Origin: Agromyces bracchium
GTDB taxonomy: Bacteria; Actinomycetota; Actinomycetes; Actinomycetales; Microbacteriaceae
Reading direction: 5' to 3'
NCBI RefSeq assembly: GCF_009709675.1
Contig: NZ_WMLB01000023.1
Coordinates: forward strand, 248,001 to 312,000
DNA length: 64,000 nucleotides
The position numbers and the translations under genes were made by a program. The notes under the pieces are model-generated. The model worked only from the letters and a program-made list of their open reading frames with translations. It was not told the origin of the DNA and searched no databases. Shown here one piece after another: positions 26,819-37,479 of the stretch (position 1 is its first letter; each line of letters starts with the position of its first letter).

Positions 26819-27067
26819 ATGGATTGGCGCGACAAAGCCGCCTGCCTCACCGCCGACCCGGAACTCTTCTTCCCCGTCGGCAACACCGGTCCGGCCGTCG
26901 ACCAGATCGAGAAGGCCAAGGCGGTCTGCGCCCGATGCACCGTCACCGAGATCTGCCTGCAGTACGCCCTCGAGACCGGTCAGGACTCGGGCGTGTGGGG
27001 CGGTCTCAGCGAGGATGAGCGCCGCGCCCTGAAGCGCCGCGCCGCCCGCGCACGTCGCGCCGGCTGA
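26819..27067 (+). CDS. whiB1: WhiB1-type iron-sulfur transcription factor
   Basis: 82 residues. The four cluster-binding Cys are at 9, 37, 40 and 46 (AACL, CARCTVTEIC), the same positions as in M. tuberculosis WhiB1. The GVWGG turn and a basic C-terminus (ERRALKRRAARARRAG) follow. WhiB1 carries a nitric-oxide-sensitive [4Fe-4S] cluster, binds the housekeeping sigma factor and is essential in mycobacteria. ATG 26819 has AAGGAG eight bases upstream. The next gene, convergent, is pdtaS, as in M. tuberculosis (Rv3219-Rv3220c), which strongly supports orthology. Confidence 0.92.
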   Translation: MDWRDKAACLTADPELFFPVGNTGPAVDQIEKAKAVCARCTVTEICLQYALETGQDSGVWGGLSEDERRALKRRAARARRAG

Positions 27068-27090
27068 GACCGGCGCGCACCGCGCGCCCT

Positions 27091-27126
27091 GGCTCCGACG
27101 ACCCCCGGGTCGTCCCCGACGGAGCC
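27091..27126. terminator. Hairpin after whiB1
   Basis: GACGACCC (27097-27104) pairs with GGGTCGTC (27107-27114) across two bases. GGCTCC (27091-27096) with GGAGCC (27121-27126) extends the stem past a six-base bulge. It starts 23 bases after the whiB1 stop. Confidence 0.6.
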
Positions 27127-27165
27127 GGCCCCGCAGGTCGCGCGACCTCCCCGCAGCACCCGGAC

Positions 27166-27199
27166 CGGACGGCACCCGCGATCACGCGGGTGCCGTCCG
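27166..27199. terminator. Terminator before the end of pdtaS (bidirectional)
   Basis: Perfect 15-base arms CGGACGGCACCCGCG (27166-27180) and complement (27185-27199) around ATCA. It lies 10 bases beyond the pdtaS stop and can act for both convergent genes. Confidence 0.8.
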
Positions 27200-27209
27200 T
27201 ACGTTCGGG

Positions 27210-28703
27210 TCAGTCCTTCGTGATCCAGCGCAACGGCACCTCGATCGTCACCTCGGTGCCGCTGCCGACGACCGTGTGCCAGTCGATCGTGCCGCCGAGC
27301 TCGCCCTGGATCAGCGTGCGGACGATCTGGGTGCCGAGGCCCTCGCCGACCTTGCCCTCGGGCAGGCCCGAGCCGCTGTCGCGCACCTGCACGGTGAGCA
27401 CCGTCTCGGAGCGGTTCGCGATCACCTCGACGTCGCCCTCCTGACCGGCGAGGCCGTGCTCGACGGCGTTCGTGACGAGCTCGGTGAGCGCGAGCGCGAG
27501 CGGCGTGGCGTACTCGCTCGGCAGCACGCCGAACGACCCCGACTTCTTGGGGTGCGCGGTCGTGTTGTGCGCGGCGGCCACCTCGGCGACGAGGAGCAGC
27601 GCCCGGTCGAACACCTCGTCGAAGTCGACGTTCTGCGTGAGCCCCTCCGAGAGGGTGTCGTGCACGACCGCGATCGCCCCGACCCGGCGCATCGCCTGCG
27701 TCAGCGCGTCGCGCGCCTCGTCAGAGTGCGTGCGGCGGGCCTGGATCCGCAGGAGCGAGGCGACCGTCTGCAGGTTGTTCTTCACGCGATGGTGGATCTC
27801 GCGGATCGTCGCGTCCTTCGTGATGAGCTCCTGCTCCTGGTGGCGGAGCTCGGTCACGTCGCGCGTGAGCACGATCGCGCCCGTCCGCTCGCCGCGACGC
27901 CGGATCGGGATGGCGCGCAGCGACACGGTGACCCCGCGCGACTCGACGTCGGTGCGCCACGGCGCGCGCCCGGTCACCACGAGCGGGAGGGATTCGTCGA
28001 CGTCGAGCTTGCCGCTCAGCAGGCGCGTCGCGACGTCGGCGAGCGACTGGCCCTCGAGTTCGTCGTCGAAGCCCATGCGGTTGAACGCCGACAGCGCGTT
28101 CGGGCTCGCGAACGTCGTGACGCCGTCGACGTCGAGCCGGATCAGGCCGTCGGAGGCGCGCGGCGCCCCGCGACGGGGACCGGTCGGCGCGCCGAGGTCG
28201 GGGAAGTCGCCCGAGGCGATCATCTGGAACAGCTCGTCGGCGCAGTCGTTGAACGTGAGCTCCTGCCGACTCGGGGTCCGGGTCGAGCCGAGGTTGGTGT
28301 GCCTGGTGATCACGGCGACCGGATCGGGTGCGAGCGCCGTGCCGGTCACGGACAGGCGGCGCATCACTGGCACGGCGCGCACGCGCGTCGGCATCTCCTC
28401 GTACCAGTCGGGAGCCGACGACTCCTGGATCCTGCGCGCACCGAAGGCCTCCGAGACGAGCTCCCGCCACTCGCTCCGGATGCCCTGGCCGACGAAATCG
28501 CGGTAGAACAGCGTCGCGGCGCTCGAGGGGCGGGAGTGCGCGACCGCGACGAAGCCGTCGTCGCCCGAGGGCACCCAGAGCACGATGTCGGCGAAGGCGA
28601 GGTCGGCGAGCAGCTGGAGGTCGCCGACGAGCATGTGCAGCCAGTCGACGTCGGCCTGGCTGCTGCGCCCCTGGGCGAGGACGAGGTCACTGAGGGTCGA
28701 CAC
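27210..28703 (-). CDS. pdtaS: PdtaS-like sensor histidine kinase
   Basis: 497 residues, soluble. The order is a GAF-like domain (about 1-165), PAS-like domain (about 185-290), HisKA_2 phosphoacceptor (IREIHHRVKNNLQTVASLLR with His304/His305) and an HATPase (ELVTNAVEHGL, DSGSGLP, GLGTQIV). In M. tuberculosis PdtaS signals to the RNA-binding antiterminator PdtaR and responds to metal and nitric oxide; the partner is not in this window. Start GTG 28703 is preceded six bases away by TACGCT. The neighbour whiB1 is conserved. Confidence 0.9.
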   Translation of the reverse strand: MSTLSDLVLAQGRSSQADVDWLHMLVGDLQLLADLAFADIVLWVPSGDDGFVAVAHSRPSSAATLFYRDFVGQGIRSEWRELVSEAFGARRIQESSAPDWYEEMPTRVRAVPVMRRLSVTGTALAPDPVAVITRHTNLGSTRTPSRQELTFNDCADELFQMIASGDFPDLGAPTGPRRGAPRASDGLIRLDVDGVTTFASPNALSAFNRMGFDDELEGQSLADVATRLLSGKLDVDESLPLVVTGRAPWRTDVESRGVTVSLRAIPIRRRGERTGAIVLTRDVTELRHQEQELITKDATIREIHHRVKNNLQTVASLLRIQARRTHSDEARDALTQAMRRVGAIAVVHDTLSEGLTQNVDFDEVFDRALLLVAEVAAAHNTTAHPKKSGSFGVLPSEYATPLALALTELVTNAVEHGLAGQEGDVEVIANRSETVLTVQVRDSGSGLPEGKVGEGLGTQIVRTLIQGELGGTIDWHTVVGSGTEVTIEVPLRWITKD

Positions 28704-28709
28704 GGGTCA

Positions 28710-28715
28710 AGCGTA
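28710..28715 (-). promoter_or_regulatory. -10 box (TACGCT), leaderless, for pdtaS
   Basis: TACGCT on the minus strand ends six bases before GTG 28703; no Shine-Dalgarno between. Confidence 0.5.
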
Positions 28716-28733
28716 CCCACCCCAGCGGATGCC

Positions 28734-29999
28734 TCAGACCGCGATCGCCCGGCGCCGCAGCGCACCGAACGGGACCCTGCCGCGCCGCGGCTCGGCGGCC
28801 GACGCGAGCAGCCGGTCGTCGACGTACGACCGCAGCGCCGCCCGGAGCGGGGACCGCGGCGCGGCGTCCCGGAGGGTGCGCGCCGTGAGGATCGCGGCAT
28901 CCGTCGCCCGACCGTCGTGCGGAAGCAGGACGGCGTCGGCGAGCCCCGCGAACCGACGCAGGGTCTGCCGGACCTGGGCGTGCGCGTCGATCCCGAGCGC
29001 GCTCGTGCGCACGCGATTGACCAGCACGTCGATGCGGTCGGGATCGACGTGCTCGACGAGTTCGGCGTGCCCGCGAAGCAGCCGTGACAGGCCGACGGGG
29101 TCGGCGAGCCCGACGGCCACCACGCGATCGGCGGCGGAGAGGACCGCGAACGTCGCGGCGTTGCGCCGCGGCGCGAAGGGGTCGCTCGTGAGCTCCTCGT
29201 CGCGCTCGAGGCTGAAGCCGACGTCGATCACGACGAACTCGAACCGCGCCCGCATGACGCGCAGCGTCTCGGTGACGCGCTCCTGCGAGAGCTCGGGCCA
29301 CCGGCTCGGCCCGACCAGTCCCGTGAAGACGTCGAACGACGCCCTCGGCGACGAGTACCGCTGGGCGATGCGCTCGAGCTCGACGCGGTCGAGCGCACCG
29401 GACCCGGCGAGCCGGCAGGCCGATGCGAATCCGGGCGCCTCGTCGAGCAGCCCCAGCGCGGGCGCGATCGCGCCGCCGTAGGGATCGGCGTCGACGAGCG
29501 CCACCAGGTGCCCGGCGGCGGCGAGCTCGGAGGCGATGCCGACGGCGGTCGTCGTGCGCCCCGGCGCGCCGGACGGGCCCCACACCGCGATGACCCCTGG
29601 GAGGTCGGCCCGGTGCGAGGATTCGAGCGGGCCCGTCGCGTCGACGAGCCGGGACGGAAGGTTCGGGCCGCCCGAGAGCACCGCCTCGAGCTCGGCCGGT
29701 TCGACCTCGGCGTCGAGCACCTCGTGGAGCCCGATGCGACTCGCCTCGGCCCGATCGCGATCGGTCGAGGCCAGGGCGACCACTCGGATGCCCCGCCGGT
29801 CGCAGGCGGCGAGGAGCTCGGCGTCGAGCGTCGCCGCGCCCGCCCCGACGACGACCGCGTCGGGGCCGAGCACGTCGAGGCAGTCGAGCACGTCACGGCG
29901 CCCGACCACTCGAGCGACGATCACGTGACCGGCCTCGACGAGGTCGGCGAGGAAGCGATCCTCGACCGAGGGGTCGAGCGCGAGCGCGAGCCGCGCCAT
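28734..29999 (-). CDS. CpaE/ParA-like ATPase-fold protein with altered P-loop
   Basis: 421 residues. An N-terminal receiver-like segment (about 1-115, GPDAVVVGAGAATLDAELLA) precedes a ParA/MinD-type domain (about 128-390), the arrangement of CpaE. The P-loop reads WGPSGAPGRTTTAVGIASEL, with Arg where Walker A has Lys and no upstream signature Lys. The following LVDADPYGG and VVIDVGFS strands match MinD switches. CpaE proteins place type IVc pilus or other polar machines, but no other Tad/Cpa genes are present apart from the SAF protein upstream, with which this gene overlaps by one base (TGATG). Whether it hydrolyses ATP is uncertain. The C-terminus is Arg-rich. Confidence 0.7.
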   Translation of the reverse strand: MARLALALDPSVEDRFLADLVEAGHVIVARVVGRRDVLDCLDVLGPDAVVVGAGAATLDAELLAACDRRGIRVVALASTDRDRAEASRIGLHEVLDAEVEPAELEAVLSGGPNLPSRLVDATGPLESSHRADLPGVIAVWGPSGAPGRTTTAVGIASELAAAGHLVALVDADPYGGAIAPALGLLDEAPGFASACRLAGSGALDRVELERIAQRYSSPRASFDVFTGLVGPSRWPELSQERVTETLRVMRARFEFVVIDVGFSLERDEELTSDPFAPRRNAATFAVLSAADRVVAVGLADPVGLSRLLRGHAELVEHVDPDRIDVLVNRVRTSALGIDAHAQVRQTLRRFAGLADAVLLPHDGRATDAAILTARTLRDAAPRSPLRAALRSYVDDRLLASAAEPRRGRVPFGALRRRAIAV

Positions 30000-30637
30000 C
30001 AGCCGGCACTCGACGCGACGGCCGGCGCCGGAACCAGGTCGATGGCGTCGCCGGAGGCGAGCGCCTCGAGCAGGGCGGCCGTCTTCGCGCGCGGGATCAG
30101 CAGTTCCACGCTCGGTCCGTCGCCCGCGACCATGGCGTCGGCCTCGAGCACCGCGGCGACCTCGGCGCCGGCGACGAGCACGATCGGGGGCTCGAACACG
30201 CCTCGCTCGAGTTCGCCCGCAGCCCACACGTCGACCACCGCACCCGGTGCGATCTCGCGCGCGAGCGGTCCGCGGCTCGGCACGACGACGGTCGCGGTCC
30301 CCGCGGCGTCGCCTTCGGTGACGGATGCCGCCGGAACCAGTTCACCCTCGCGCACCGTCCTCGTCACGACGAGCCCGTCGCCGGGCACGTCGCCCGGCAC
30401 GAGGTAGCCGTCGGCGAGACCGCCGAGCCGCACCGACTCGATCCGGAGGTCGTCGAGCGTCACGCGTGAGCCCGCGGTGACCGTCGTCGGTGCGACGAGC
30501 ACCTCGGTCGTGTCGTCGAGCGCCCCCACGAGCGCCCAGACTCCGATCGTCGACCCCGCGACCAGCACGAGGCCGACGAGCAGACGCGGGTCCATCCGCC
30601 GGCGCTCCCCGGCTCGCCGTGTCGGACGTTCCGCCAT
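29999..30637 (-). CDS. SAF-domain membrane-anchored protein (CpaB/RcpC-like)
   Basis: 212 residues. A basic N-terminus and one hydrophobic helix (about 17-38, LLVGLVLVAGSTIGVWALVG) anchor an extracytoplasmic SAF domain (VTAGSRVTLDDLRIESVRLG, then LVPGDVPGDGLVVTRTVREG). A second beta-rich part with DVWAAGELERG follows. The family includes the pilus-assembly protein CpaB and flagellar FlgA. ATG 30637 has GGAGGA eight bases ahead. It forms a two-gene unit with the CpaE-like ATPase, so the pair may act together at the membrane, but secretin, pilin and ATPase genes are missing here. Confidence 0.72.
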   Translation of the reverse strand: MAERPTRRAGERRRMDPRLLVGLVLVAGSTIGVWALVGALDDTTEVLVAPTTVTAGSRVTLDDLRIESVRLGGLADGYLVPGDVPGDGLVVTRTVREGELVPAASVTEGDAAGTATVVVPSRGPLAREIAPGAVVDVWAAGELERGVFEPPIVLVAGAEVAAVLEADAMVAGDGPSVELLIPRAKTAALLEALASGDAIDLVPAPAVASSAG

Positions 30638-30714
30638 CACTGCTCCTCCCGCGGCCGCACACCTGCCGGCGACCACGACCCATCGTCGCCGGAGTCCGAG
30701 AGGACGCCGTGAAG

Positions 30715-30723
30715 TTATCCACA
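30715..30723 (+). promoter_or_regulatory. Perfect DnaA-box sequence in divergent gap
   Basis: TTATCCACA matches the DnaA consensus exactly and lies between the divergent SAF-protein and HTH genes. A one-mismatch relative (TTCTCCACA) occurs near 31722. There is no cluster of boxes and no AT-rich unwinding region, so it is at most a regulatory or titration site. Confidence 0.45.
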
Positions 30724-30750
30724 CGACGCGTGGCCGGCCCGGCACGCGCT

Positions 30751-30756
30751 GATACT
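30751..30756 (+). promoter_or_regulatory. Possible -10 box (GATACT), leaderless, for the HTH gene
   Basis: GATACT ends six bases before ATG 30763 and shares four of six bases with TATAAT. It supports ATG 30763 over the GTG at 30760. Confidence 0.35.
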
Positions 30757-30762
30757 TGAGTG

Positions 30763-31056
30763 ATGGTCCACCACGCTGCGGGAGAGCCGCTCGGCCGCTT
30801 CCTCACCATCGCCGACACGGCGGAGGTGCTCGCGGTCGACGTCGAGGCCGTGCACGAGCTCGTCATGTCGGGCGAGCTCCCGGCGATCCGCGTCGGCGAC
30901 CGCGGCCCGTGGCGTATCGAGCGCTCGCAACTCGAGGTCTTCATCGAGCTGCGCTACGAGTCGACCCGCCGCGAGGTGGCCTGGAACGAGGGCGAGTTCG
31001 CCAACGTCATCGAGTTCTCCGGGGTGCGTCCGGGCGGGCTGCGCCCCGTGGACTGA
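30763..31056 (+). CDS. Excisionase/MerR-type helix-turn-helix protein
   Basis: 97 residues. Residues 12-65 form a single winged HTH of the excisionase/BldC-like type: FLTIADTAEVLAVDVEAVHE, then LVMSGELPAIRVGDRGPWRIERSQ, where the GELPAIRVG strand and WRIERS turn are diagnostic. It lacks the dimerisation coiled coil of full MerR proteins. The tail is acidic. BldC-type proteins bind direct repeats cooperatively and control development genes; whether this one does is unknown. It is divergent from the SAF/CpaE-like pair, with a DnaA box between. It ends 33 bases from a convergent gene. Confidence 0.75.
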   Translation: MVHHAAGEPLGRFLTIADTAEVLAVDVEAVHELVMSGELPAIRVGDRGPWRIERSQLEVFIELRYESTRREVAWNEGEFANVIEFSGVRPGGLRPVD

Positions 31057-31080
31057 GCCCGACGGACCGAGCCCGACGGA
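31055..31080. repeat. Short direct repeat at convergent gene ends
   Basis: GAGCCCGACGGA occurs twice, separated by CC (31055-31066 and 31069-31080), overlapping the stop of the HTH gene. It is a 14-base-period duplication with no evident function. Confidence 0.6.
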
Positions 31081-31089
31081 TGCGCCCGA

Positions 31090-31677
31090 TCACCTCGCGT
31101 CGGTCGTGACCACGGCGGTGATCCGCGCGAACGGCACGAGGCGATAGCCCCGTACCTCGCGCTCGCGACGCGGCGCGCCCGGCTCGTGCAACGCGAGATC
31201 GAGGTGGTCCGAGGCGACCCGGTCGATCGTGCCGTGCACCCGACCGTCGAGCGTGCGGACCTCGACGCCGGCGCGACGACGCCCCAGGTCGCGCAGCGCG
31301 AACGCGAGGCCGATCCGCTCCACGAGACCGCTCGGCGCGGCCTGCGGAGCGAGGCTCTCCTCGACCTGCCGGCGGCTCGCGGCGACGGCGGCGATCGCGG
31401 ACACCGGAACCAGGCACTGGGCTCCGGGGGGCCCGCCGCCGACGCCGCCGATCCAGTCGCGCCCGAATGCGGTCGGCCGCAGCTGCACCGAGGTCGCGTC
31501 GACGAGTTCGAGCCGGACGGCCCCGCCGTCGGCCCCGGACATCGCCGCGATCCGCTCGCGCAGTCCGAGCCGGCCGACGCGCGCACGCTCGGATTCGATG
31601 GCGAGCGCCCGCTCCTCTTCACGGCGATCATGGTCGAGCTGCGTCTCGAGGTCGTCGAACAGCCGGTCCCACCGCAT
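31090..31677 (-). CDS. Conserved actinobacterial hypothetical protein
   Basis: 195 residues, soluble. The first 35 residues are a highly charged helix (FDDLETQLDHDRREEERALA). Two beta-rich halves follow, containing VRLELVDATSVQLRP and VRTLDGRVHGTIDRVASDHL, which look like repeated small barrel modules. I do not recognise a catalytic motif. TAGCGT lies seven bases before ATG 31677, a leaderless pattern. It lies between the HTH gene and the Rv3235-family gene in the conserved whiB1-secA neighbourhood; function unknown. Confidence 0.65.
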   Translation of the reverse strand: MRWDRLFDDLETQLDHDRREEERALAIESERARVGRLGLRERIAAMSGADGGAVRLELVDATSVQLRPTAFGRDWIGGVGGGPPGAQCLVPVSAIAAVAASRRQVEESLAPQAAPSGLVERIGLAFALRDLGRRRAGVEVRTLDGRVHGTIDRVASDHLDLALHEPGAPRREREVRGYRLVPFARITAVVTTDAR

Positions 31678-31684
31678 GCGACCG

Positions 31685-31690
31685 ACGCTA
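31685..31690 (-). promoter_or_regulatory. -10 box (TAGCGT), leaderless, for the gene starting at 31677
   Basis: TAGCGT on the minus strand ends seven bases before ATG 31677. Confidence 0.5.
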
Positions 31691-31740
31691 ACCCCCGGGT
31701 CCCCCGGGCCGACGCGGTTCTCCACAGGCGACGATTTCCC

Positions 31741-31770
31741 TTGACACCTGCACTCCGGCGCCCCTACCGT
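31741..31770 (+). promoter_or_regulatory. SigA-type promoter (TTGACA-N18-TACCGT) for the Rv3235-family gene
   Basis: TTGACA at 31741-31746 and TACCGT at 31765-31770 are spaced by 18 bases, reading toward ATG 31855 with a leader near 77 bases. It is the best plain -35/-10 pair on the plus strand. The leader holds a short CCCCC/GGGGG hairpin. Confidence 0.7.
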
Positions 31771-31854
31771 TCGATCTAGACCACCCGAACACCCCCGAAG
31801 AGGGGGCACGTCGCGTCGGACCCCCCGCCGATCGCCCGCCCTACTGGAGCCGTC

Positions 31855-32304
31855 ATGACCGCACGCCAGCCCGGCGCGCCTCGCAGCGCCGCCATCGATG
31901 GAACGAGCGCCCGCCGCCTCGACCTCGACGACTACTTCGCCCGGCAGCGCGCGGGCCGCGCCGAGCTCCCCGACCCCGAACCGCTCCTGCGGAACCTCAC
32001 GCACTGCGTGATCGAGGTCCTCGCGGGCGCCCGCGACCTCGAACAGCTCGCGCGCTGGGTCACCGACGACGTCTATCGGAACCTCTCCAAGCGCGTCGTC
32101 CTCGCGGCGCGCGCTCGGCGCGTCAAGGGGCTCGTGCCTCAGCGGCCGGCGTTCACGGTGGGCCGCGTCCACCTCGGCGAGCCGGCCGACGGCATCGTCG
32201 AGGCGGTCGTCATGGTGCACCAGCGCGCCAGGTCCCGCGCCGTCGCCATCCGCTTGGAGGGCCTCGACCAGCGCTGGCGCGCGAGCGTCATCAGCGTGCT
32301 CTGA
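31855..32304 (+). CDS. Rv3235-family protein
   Basis: 149 residues. The core (about 40-149) has RNLTHCVIEVLAGARDLEQL, RWVTDDVYRNLSKRVVLAAR and a final EAVVMVHQRARSRAVAIRLE strand-helix, matching the Rv3235 family found beside secA in many actinobacteria. The preceding 38 residues are flexible. Its role is unknown. Rv3235 lies five genes from secA1 in M. tuberculosis, and here secA is two genes away. ATG 31855 has TGGAGCC upstream, and a good promoter lies at 31741. Confidence 0.8.
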   Translation: MTARQPGAPRSAAIDGTSARRLDLDDYFARQRAGRAELPDPEPLLRNLTHCVIEVLAGARDLEQLARWVTDDVYRNLSKRVVLAARARRVKGLVPQRPAFTVGRVHLGEPADGIVEAVVMVHQRARSRAVAIRLEGLDQRWRASVISVL

Positions 32305-32358
32305 GCCGGCGCCGGCACCATCCGCCGCGTCCCACCCGGCCCGCGTCGCCTGATCCAA

Positions 32359-32364
32359 TAGGCT
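32359..32364 (+). promoter_or_regulatory. -10 box (TAGGCT), leaderless, for the adenylate cyclase
   Basis: TAGGCT ends six bases before ATG 32371; no Shine-Dalgarno between. Confidence 0.5.
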
Positions 32365-32370
32365 CATGCG

Positions 32371-33630
32371 ATGGAGCGCACGCCGGCGCCGACCGGGCGC
32401 ACGTCCCGACTGCTCGAGTCCGTGGCATCCGTCGGCTTCGCGATCGAGGACGACGACGACCGCCGCATGGAGAAGTCGGTCCTCACCTTCACCGCCCTGT
32501 TCACGGCACTCGTCGTGACGCCGTGGGCCGCGTTCCACTACGCGATCGGGCGGCCCGCAGCCGCGTCCATCCCGACGTTCTACGTGCTCATGACGATCGT
32601 CGGCCTCCTCGTCCTGCGGCGACGACATGACGACCGCTTCCTGCGCGCATCGCAGCTCGCCATGTTCCTCGTGCTGCCGCCGCTCGTGCATGTCGCGCTC
32701 GGCGGGTTCGTGCAGAGCAGCGCCGTCATCCTCTTCGCGCTCGCCGCGCCGATCGGCGCGCTCTCGTTCACGCGCGTGCCCAGGCCGTGGATCGTGTTCG
32801 CCGTGTTCACGGCGATCGTGCTGGTGCTCGTCCCGCTCGAGCCGACGCTGCAGGCGATGGTGCCGCCCCTGGACCCCACGGTCGTGACCGTCTTCTTCGC
32901 CGTCAACATCGTCTCGATCTCGACCATCATGTTCGTCGCCATGGCCTCGTACGTTCGCTCCCGCGACCGTCTCGCCGCCGCGCTCGCGACGGAACGCGAT
33001 CGCACCGACCGGCTCCTCCGCAACGTCCTGCCCGATGCGATCGCGGACCGTCTCGTGGCCGGCGAGCGACCGATCGCCGACCGCTACGATCGCGTCGGCG
33101 TCCTCATCGCCGACATCGTCGACTTCACGGCCCTGTCGGAATCGGTGTCGGCCGACGACCTCGTCCACGACCTGAACGACCTGCTCCGCGACCTCGACGC
33201 CCTCGCGACCGGGCTCGGCGTGACCAAGGTCAAGACGATCGGCGACGCCTACCTGGCCATCTGCGGCGGTCCATCGGGCATAGCGGACCTGGCCGCGCTC
33301 GCGGATCTCGCGCTGGGGTTCCGTGAGATCGCGGGCACCCATGCGATCGGTGGACGGAGCGGGATCCGCCTGCGCATCGGCATCGACGTCGGACCGGCGG
33401 TGGCGGGCGTGATCGGCGAGTCCCGTTTCCTCTGGGACGTCTACGGTGCGACCGTGAACACCGCCAGCCGGATGCAGTCGACCGCCCCGGCCGGCGCGAT
33501 CCAGGTGACCGACCGGGTCGCCGCGGAACTCGCGACCGCGTTCGAGCTGGCCGAGCGCGGCATCATCGAGGTCAAGGGTCTCGGACCCGTGCACACCTCG
33601 TACGTCGAGGGGCGACGCTCGCCGGACTGA
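32371..33630 (+). CDS. Membrane class III adenylate cyclase
   Basis: 419 residues. Residues 36-195 hold about six hydrophobic helices in tight pairs. A short signalling helix (RDRLAAALATERDRTDRLLR) and the NVLPDAIADRL segment join them to a cyclase homology domain (about 235-415). All catalytic residues are in the one chain: metal ligands Asp248 (ADIVDFT) and Asp292 (KTIGDAY), adenine-selecting Lys288 and Asp356 (WDVYG), and transition-state Asn363 and Arg367 (TVNTASRM). It should work as a homodimer making cAMP. TAGGCT lies six bases before ATG 32371. It is convergent with secA. Confidence 0.9.
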   Translation: MERTPAPTGRTSRLLESVASVGFAIEDDDDRRMEKSVLTFTALFTALVVTPWAAFHYAIGRPAAASIPTFYVLMTIVGLLVLRRRHDDRFLRASQLAMFLVLPPLVHVALGGFVQSSAVILFALAAPIGALSFTRVPRPWIVFAVFTAIVLVLVPLEPTLQAMVPPLDPTVVTVFFAVNIVSISTIMFVAMASYVRSRDRLAAALATERDRTDRLLRNVLPDAIADRLVAGERPIADRYDRVGVLIADIVDFTALSESVSADDLVHDLNDLLRDLDALATGLGVTKVKTIGDAYLAICGGPSGIADLAALADLALGFREIAGTHAIGGRSGIRLRIGIDVGPAVAGVIGESRFLWDVYGATVNTASRMQSTAPAGAIQVTDRVAAELATAFELAERGIIEVKGLGPVHTSYVEGRRSPD

Positions 33631-33673
33631 GCGGGCGGCCTCTCCGCCTCCGCCGCACGGGCCGGAACGCGAA

Positions 33674-33703
33674 CGGACGGCCCGGGTCGCCCCGAGCCGT
33701 CCG
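33674..33703. terminator. Terminator between convergent cyclase and secA
   Basis: CGGACGGC (33674-33681) pairs with GCCGTCCG (33696-33703); an inner CGGG/CCCG stem around TCGC extends it. It lies 14 bases beyond the secA stop and 43 beyond the cyclase stop. Confidence 0.7.
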
Positions 33704-33717
33704 CACGCGTCAGCGCG

Positions 33718-36519
<2,802 letters not shown>

Positions 36520-36603
36520 GAACTGCTCTCCCGTTGTCGTTCAGGCGTGCGACGTCGGGGTGGGGCACCCGCGCACGCCGGAGGATCCGCCTTGCCGACG
36601 GTC

Positions 36604-36609
36604 ATCATA
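36604..36609 (-). promoter_or_regulatory. Possible -10 box (TATGAT) for secA
   Basis: TATGAT on the minus strand, about 84 bases before GTG 36519 and downstream of the hpf terminator, so secA may have its own promoter. The -35 is not convincing. Confidence 0.4.
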
Positions 36610-36635
36610 GCCATGCTACTGGGCAGCGGACTGGG

Positions 36636-36683
36636 CGACGGCCCCGGGCCGACGCGCGATGCGTCGTGCTCCCGGGGCCGTCG
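36636..36683. terminator. Terminator of hpf
   Basis: CGACGGCCCCGGG (36636-36648) pairs with its 13-base complement at 36671-36683, and a nested GACGC/GCGTC stem sits at 36651-36665. It begins 20 bases after the hpf stop in the direction of transcription. Confidence 0.8.
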
Positions 36684-36702
36684 ACCGGTCGGCGGATGCT
36701 CG

Positions 36703-37413
36703 TCAGGCGCTCGTGCGCGCGAGCCCGAGCGCCTCGGCAGCCTCGGCCTGGTCGGCCTGGGCGTGCTCGTCGAGGCCGATCACGCCGTAGTCCCAGCCCT
36801 TGCGGCGGTACACGACGCTCGGCCGGTGGTTCTCCGAGTCGATGAAGAGGTAGAAGTCGTGGCCGACGAGCTCCATGTGGTACAGGGCGTCGTCGACGGT
36901 CATCGGTGTCGCCGCGAAGACCTTGCGGCGGATCACCACGGGCGAGTAGTCCTCGTCCTCCTCGGCCGCGGGCTCCTCGCCCACGATCGGGATGTTGCCG
37001 GTGCGGACCTTCTCGAGGATCTCGACGTCCGCGGCCTGCACGCCCATGTCGGCGAAGCCGGCGTCGGTGGCCTCTCGGAGCGAGGTCGGGCGGCGGTTGC
37101 CGCCTCGGTGCACCTTGCGGCGGTCCTTGGCGCGGCGGATGCGCTCGAGGAGCCGCCCGAGCGCGACGTCGAGCGCCGCGTACTTGTCGGCCCCGTCGGC
37201 CTCGGCACGGACCACCGGGCCCTTGCCGACGAGGGTGAGCTCGACCCGGTCCAGTCCGGAGGTGTTCCCGTTCTTCTCGTTGTGACGGCTGACCTTGATG
37301 TCGAGCGAAATGGCTCGTTCGGACAAGCTGGAGACCTTCTCGGCCTTCTCGGCCGCGTAGGCGCGGAATCGATCGGTGACTTCCAGGTTTCGTCCGACGA
37401 TGTTCAGTTCCAT
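36703..37413 (-). CDS. hpf: Ribosome hibernation promoting factor, long form
   Basis: 236 residues. The N-terminal domain (about 1-105, MELNIVGRNLEVTDRFRAYA and the beta-alpha fold ending in LGRLLERIRRAKDRRK) sits in the 30S decoding centre. The C-terminal domain (about 170-225, VVIRRKVFAATPMTVDDALY, HDFYLFIDSENHRPSVVYRR) dimerises ribosomes to 100S particles. The linker is acidic. ATG 37413 has GGAGGTTGAC just upstream. It has its own promoter at 37480-37508, overlapping a GTGAC/GTCAC palindrome. Confidence 0.94.
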   Translation of the reverse strand: MELNIVGRNLEVTDRFRAYAAEKAEKVSSLSERAISLDIKVSRHNEKNGNTSGLDRVELTLVGKGPVVRAEADGADKYAALDVALGRLLERIRRAKDRRKVHRGGNRRPTSLREATDAGFADMGVQAADVEILEKVRTGNIPIVGEEPAAEEDEDYSPVVIRRKVFAATPMTVDDALYHMELVGHDFYLFIDSENHRPSVVYRRKGWDYGVIGLDEHAQADQAEAAEALGLARTSA

Positions 37414-37479
37414 GTCAACCTCCATCCACCGGCGTGTCACCCGGTTCTGAAGGGGTGGTTCGACCACGCCTGTCCTGAC

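Noticed and set aside
28734-30637. A Tad/Cpa pilus locus
   Set aside because: Only CpaE-like and CpaB-like proteins occur; prepilin, TadA ATPase, TadB/C and secretin genes are missing.
30715-30723. Replication origin
   Set aside because: A single DnaA box without a cluster, AT-rich region or dnaA/dnaN/parB neighbours.
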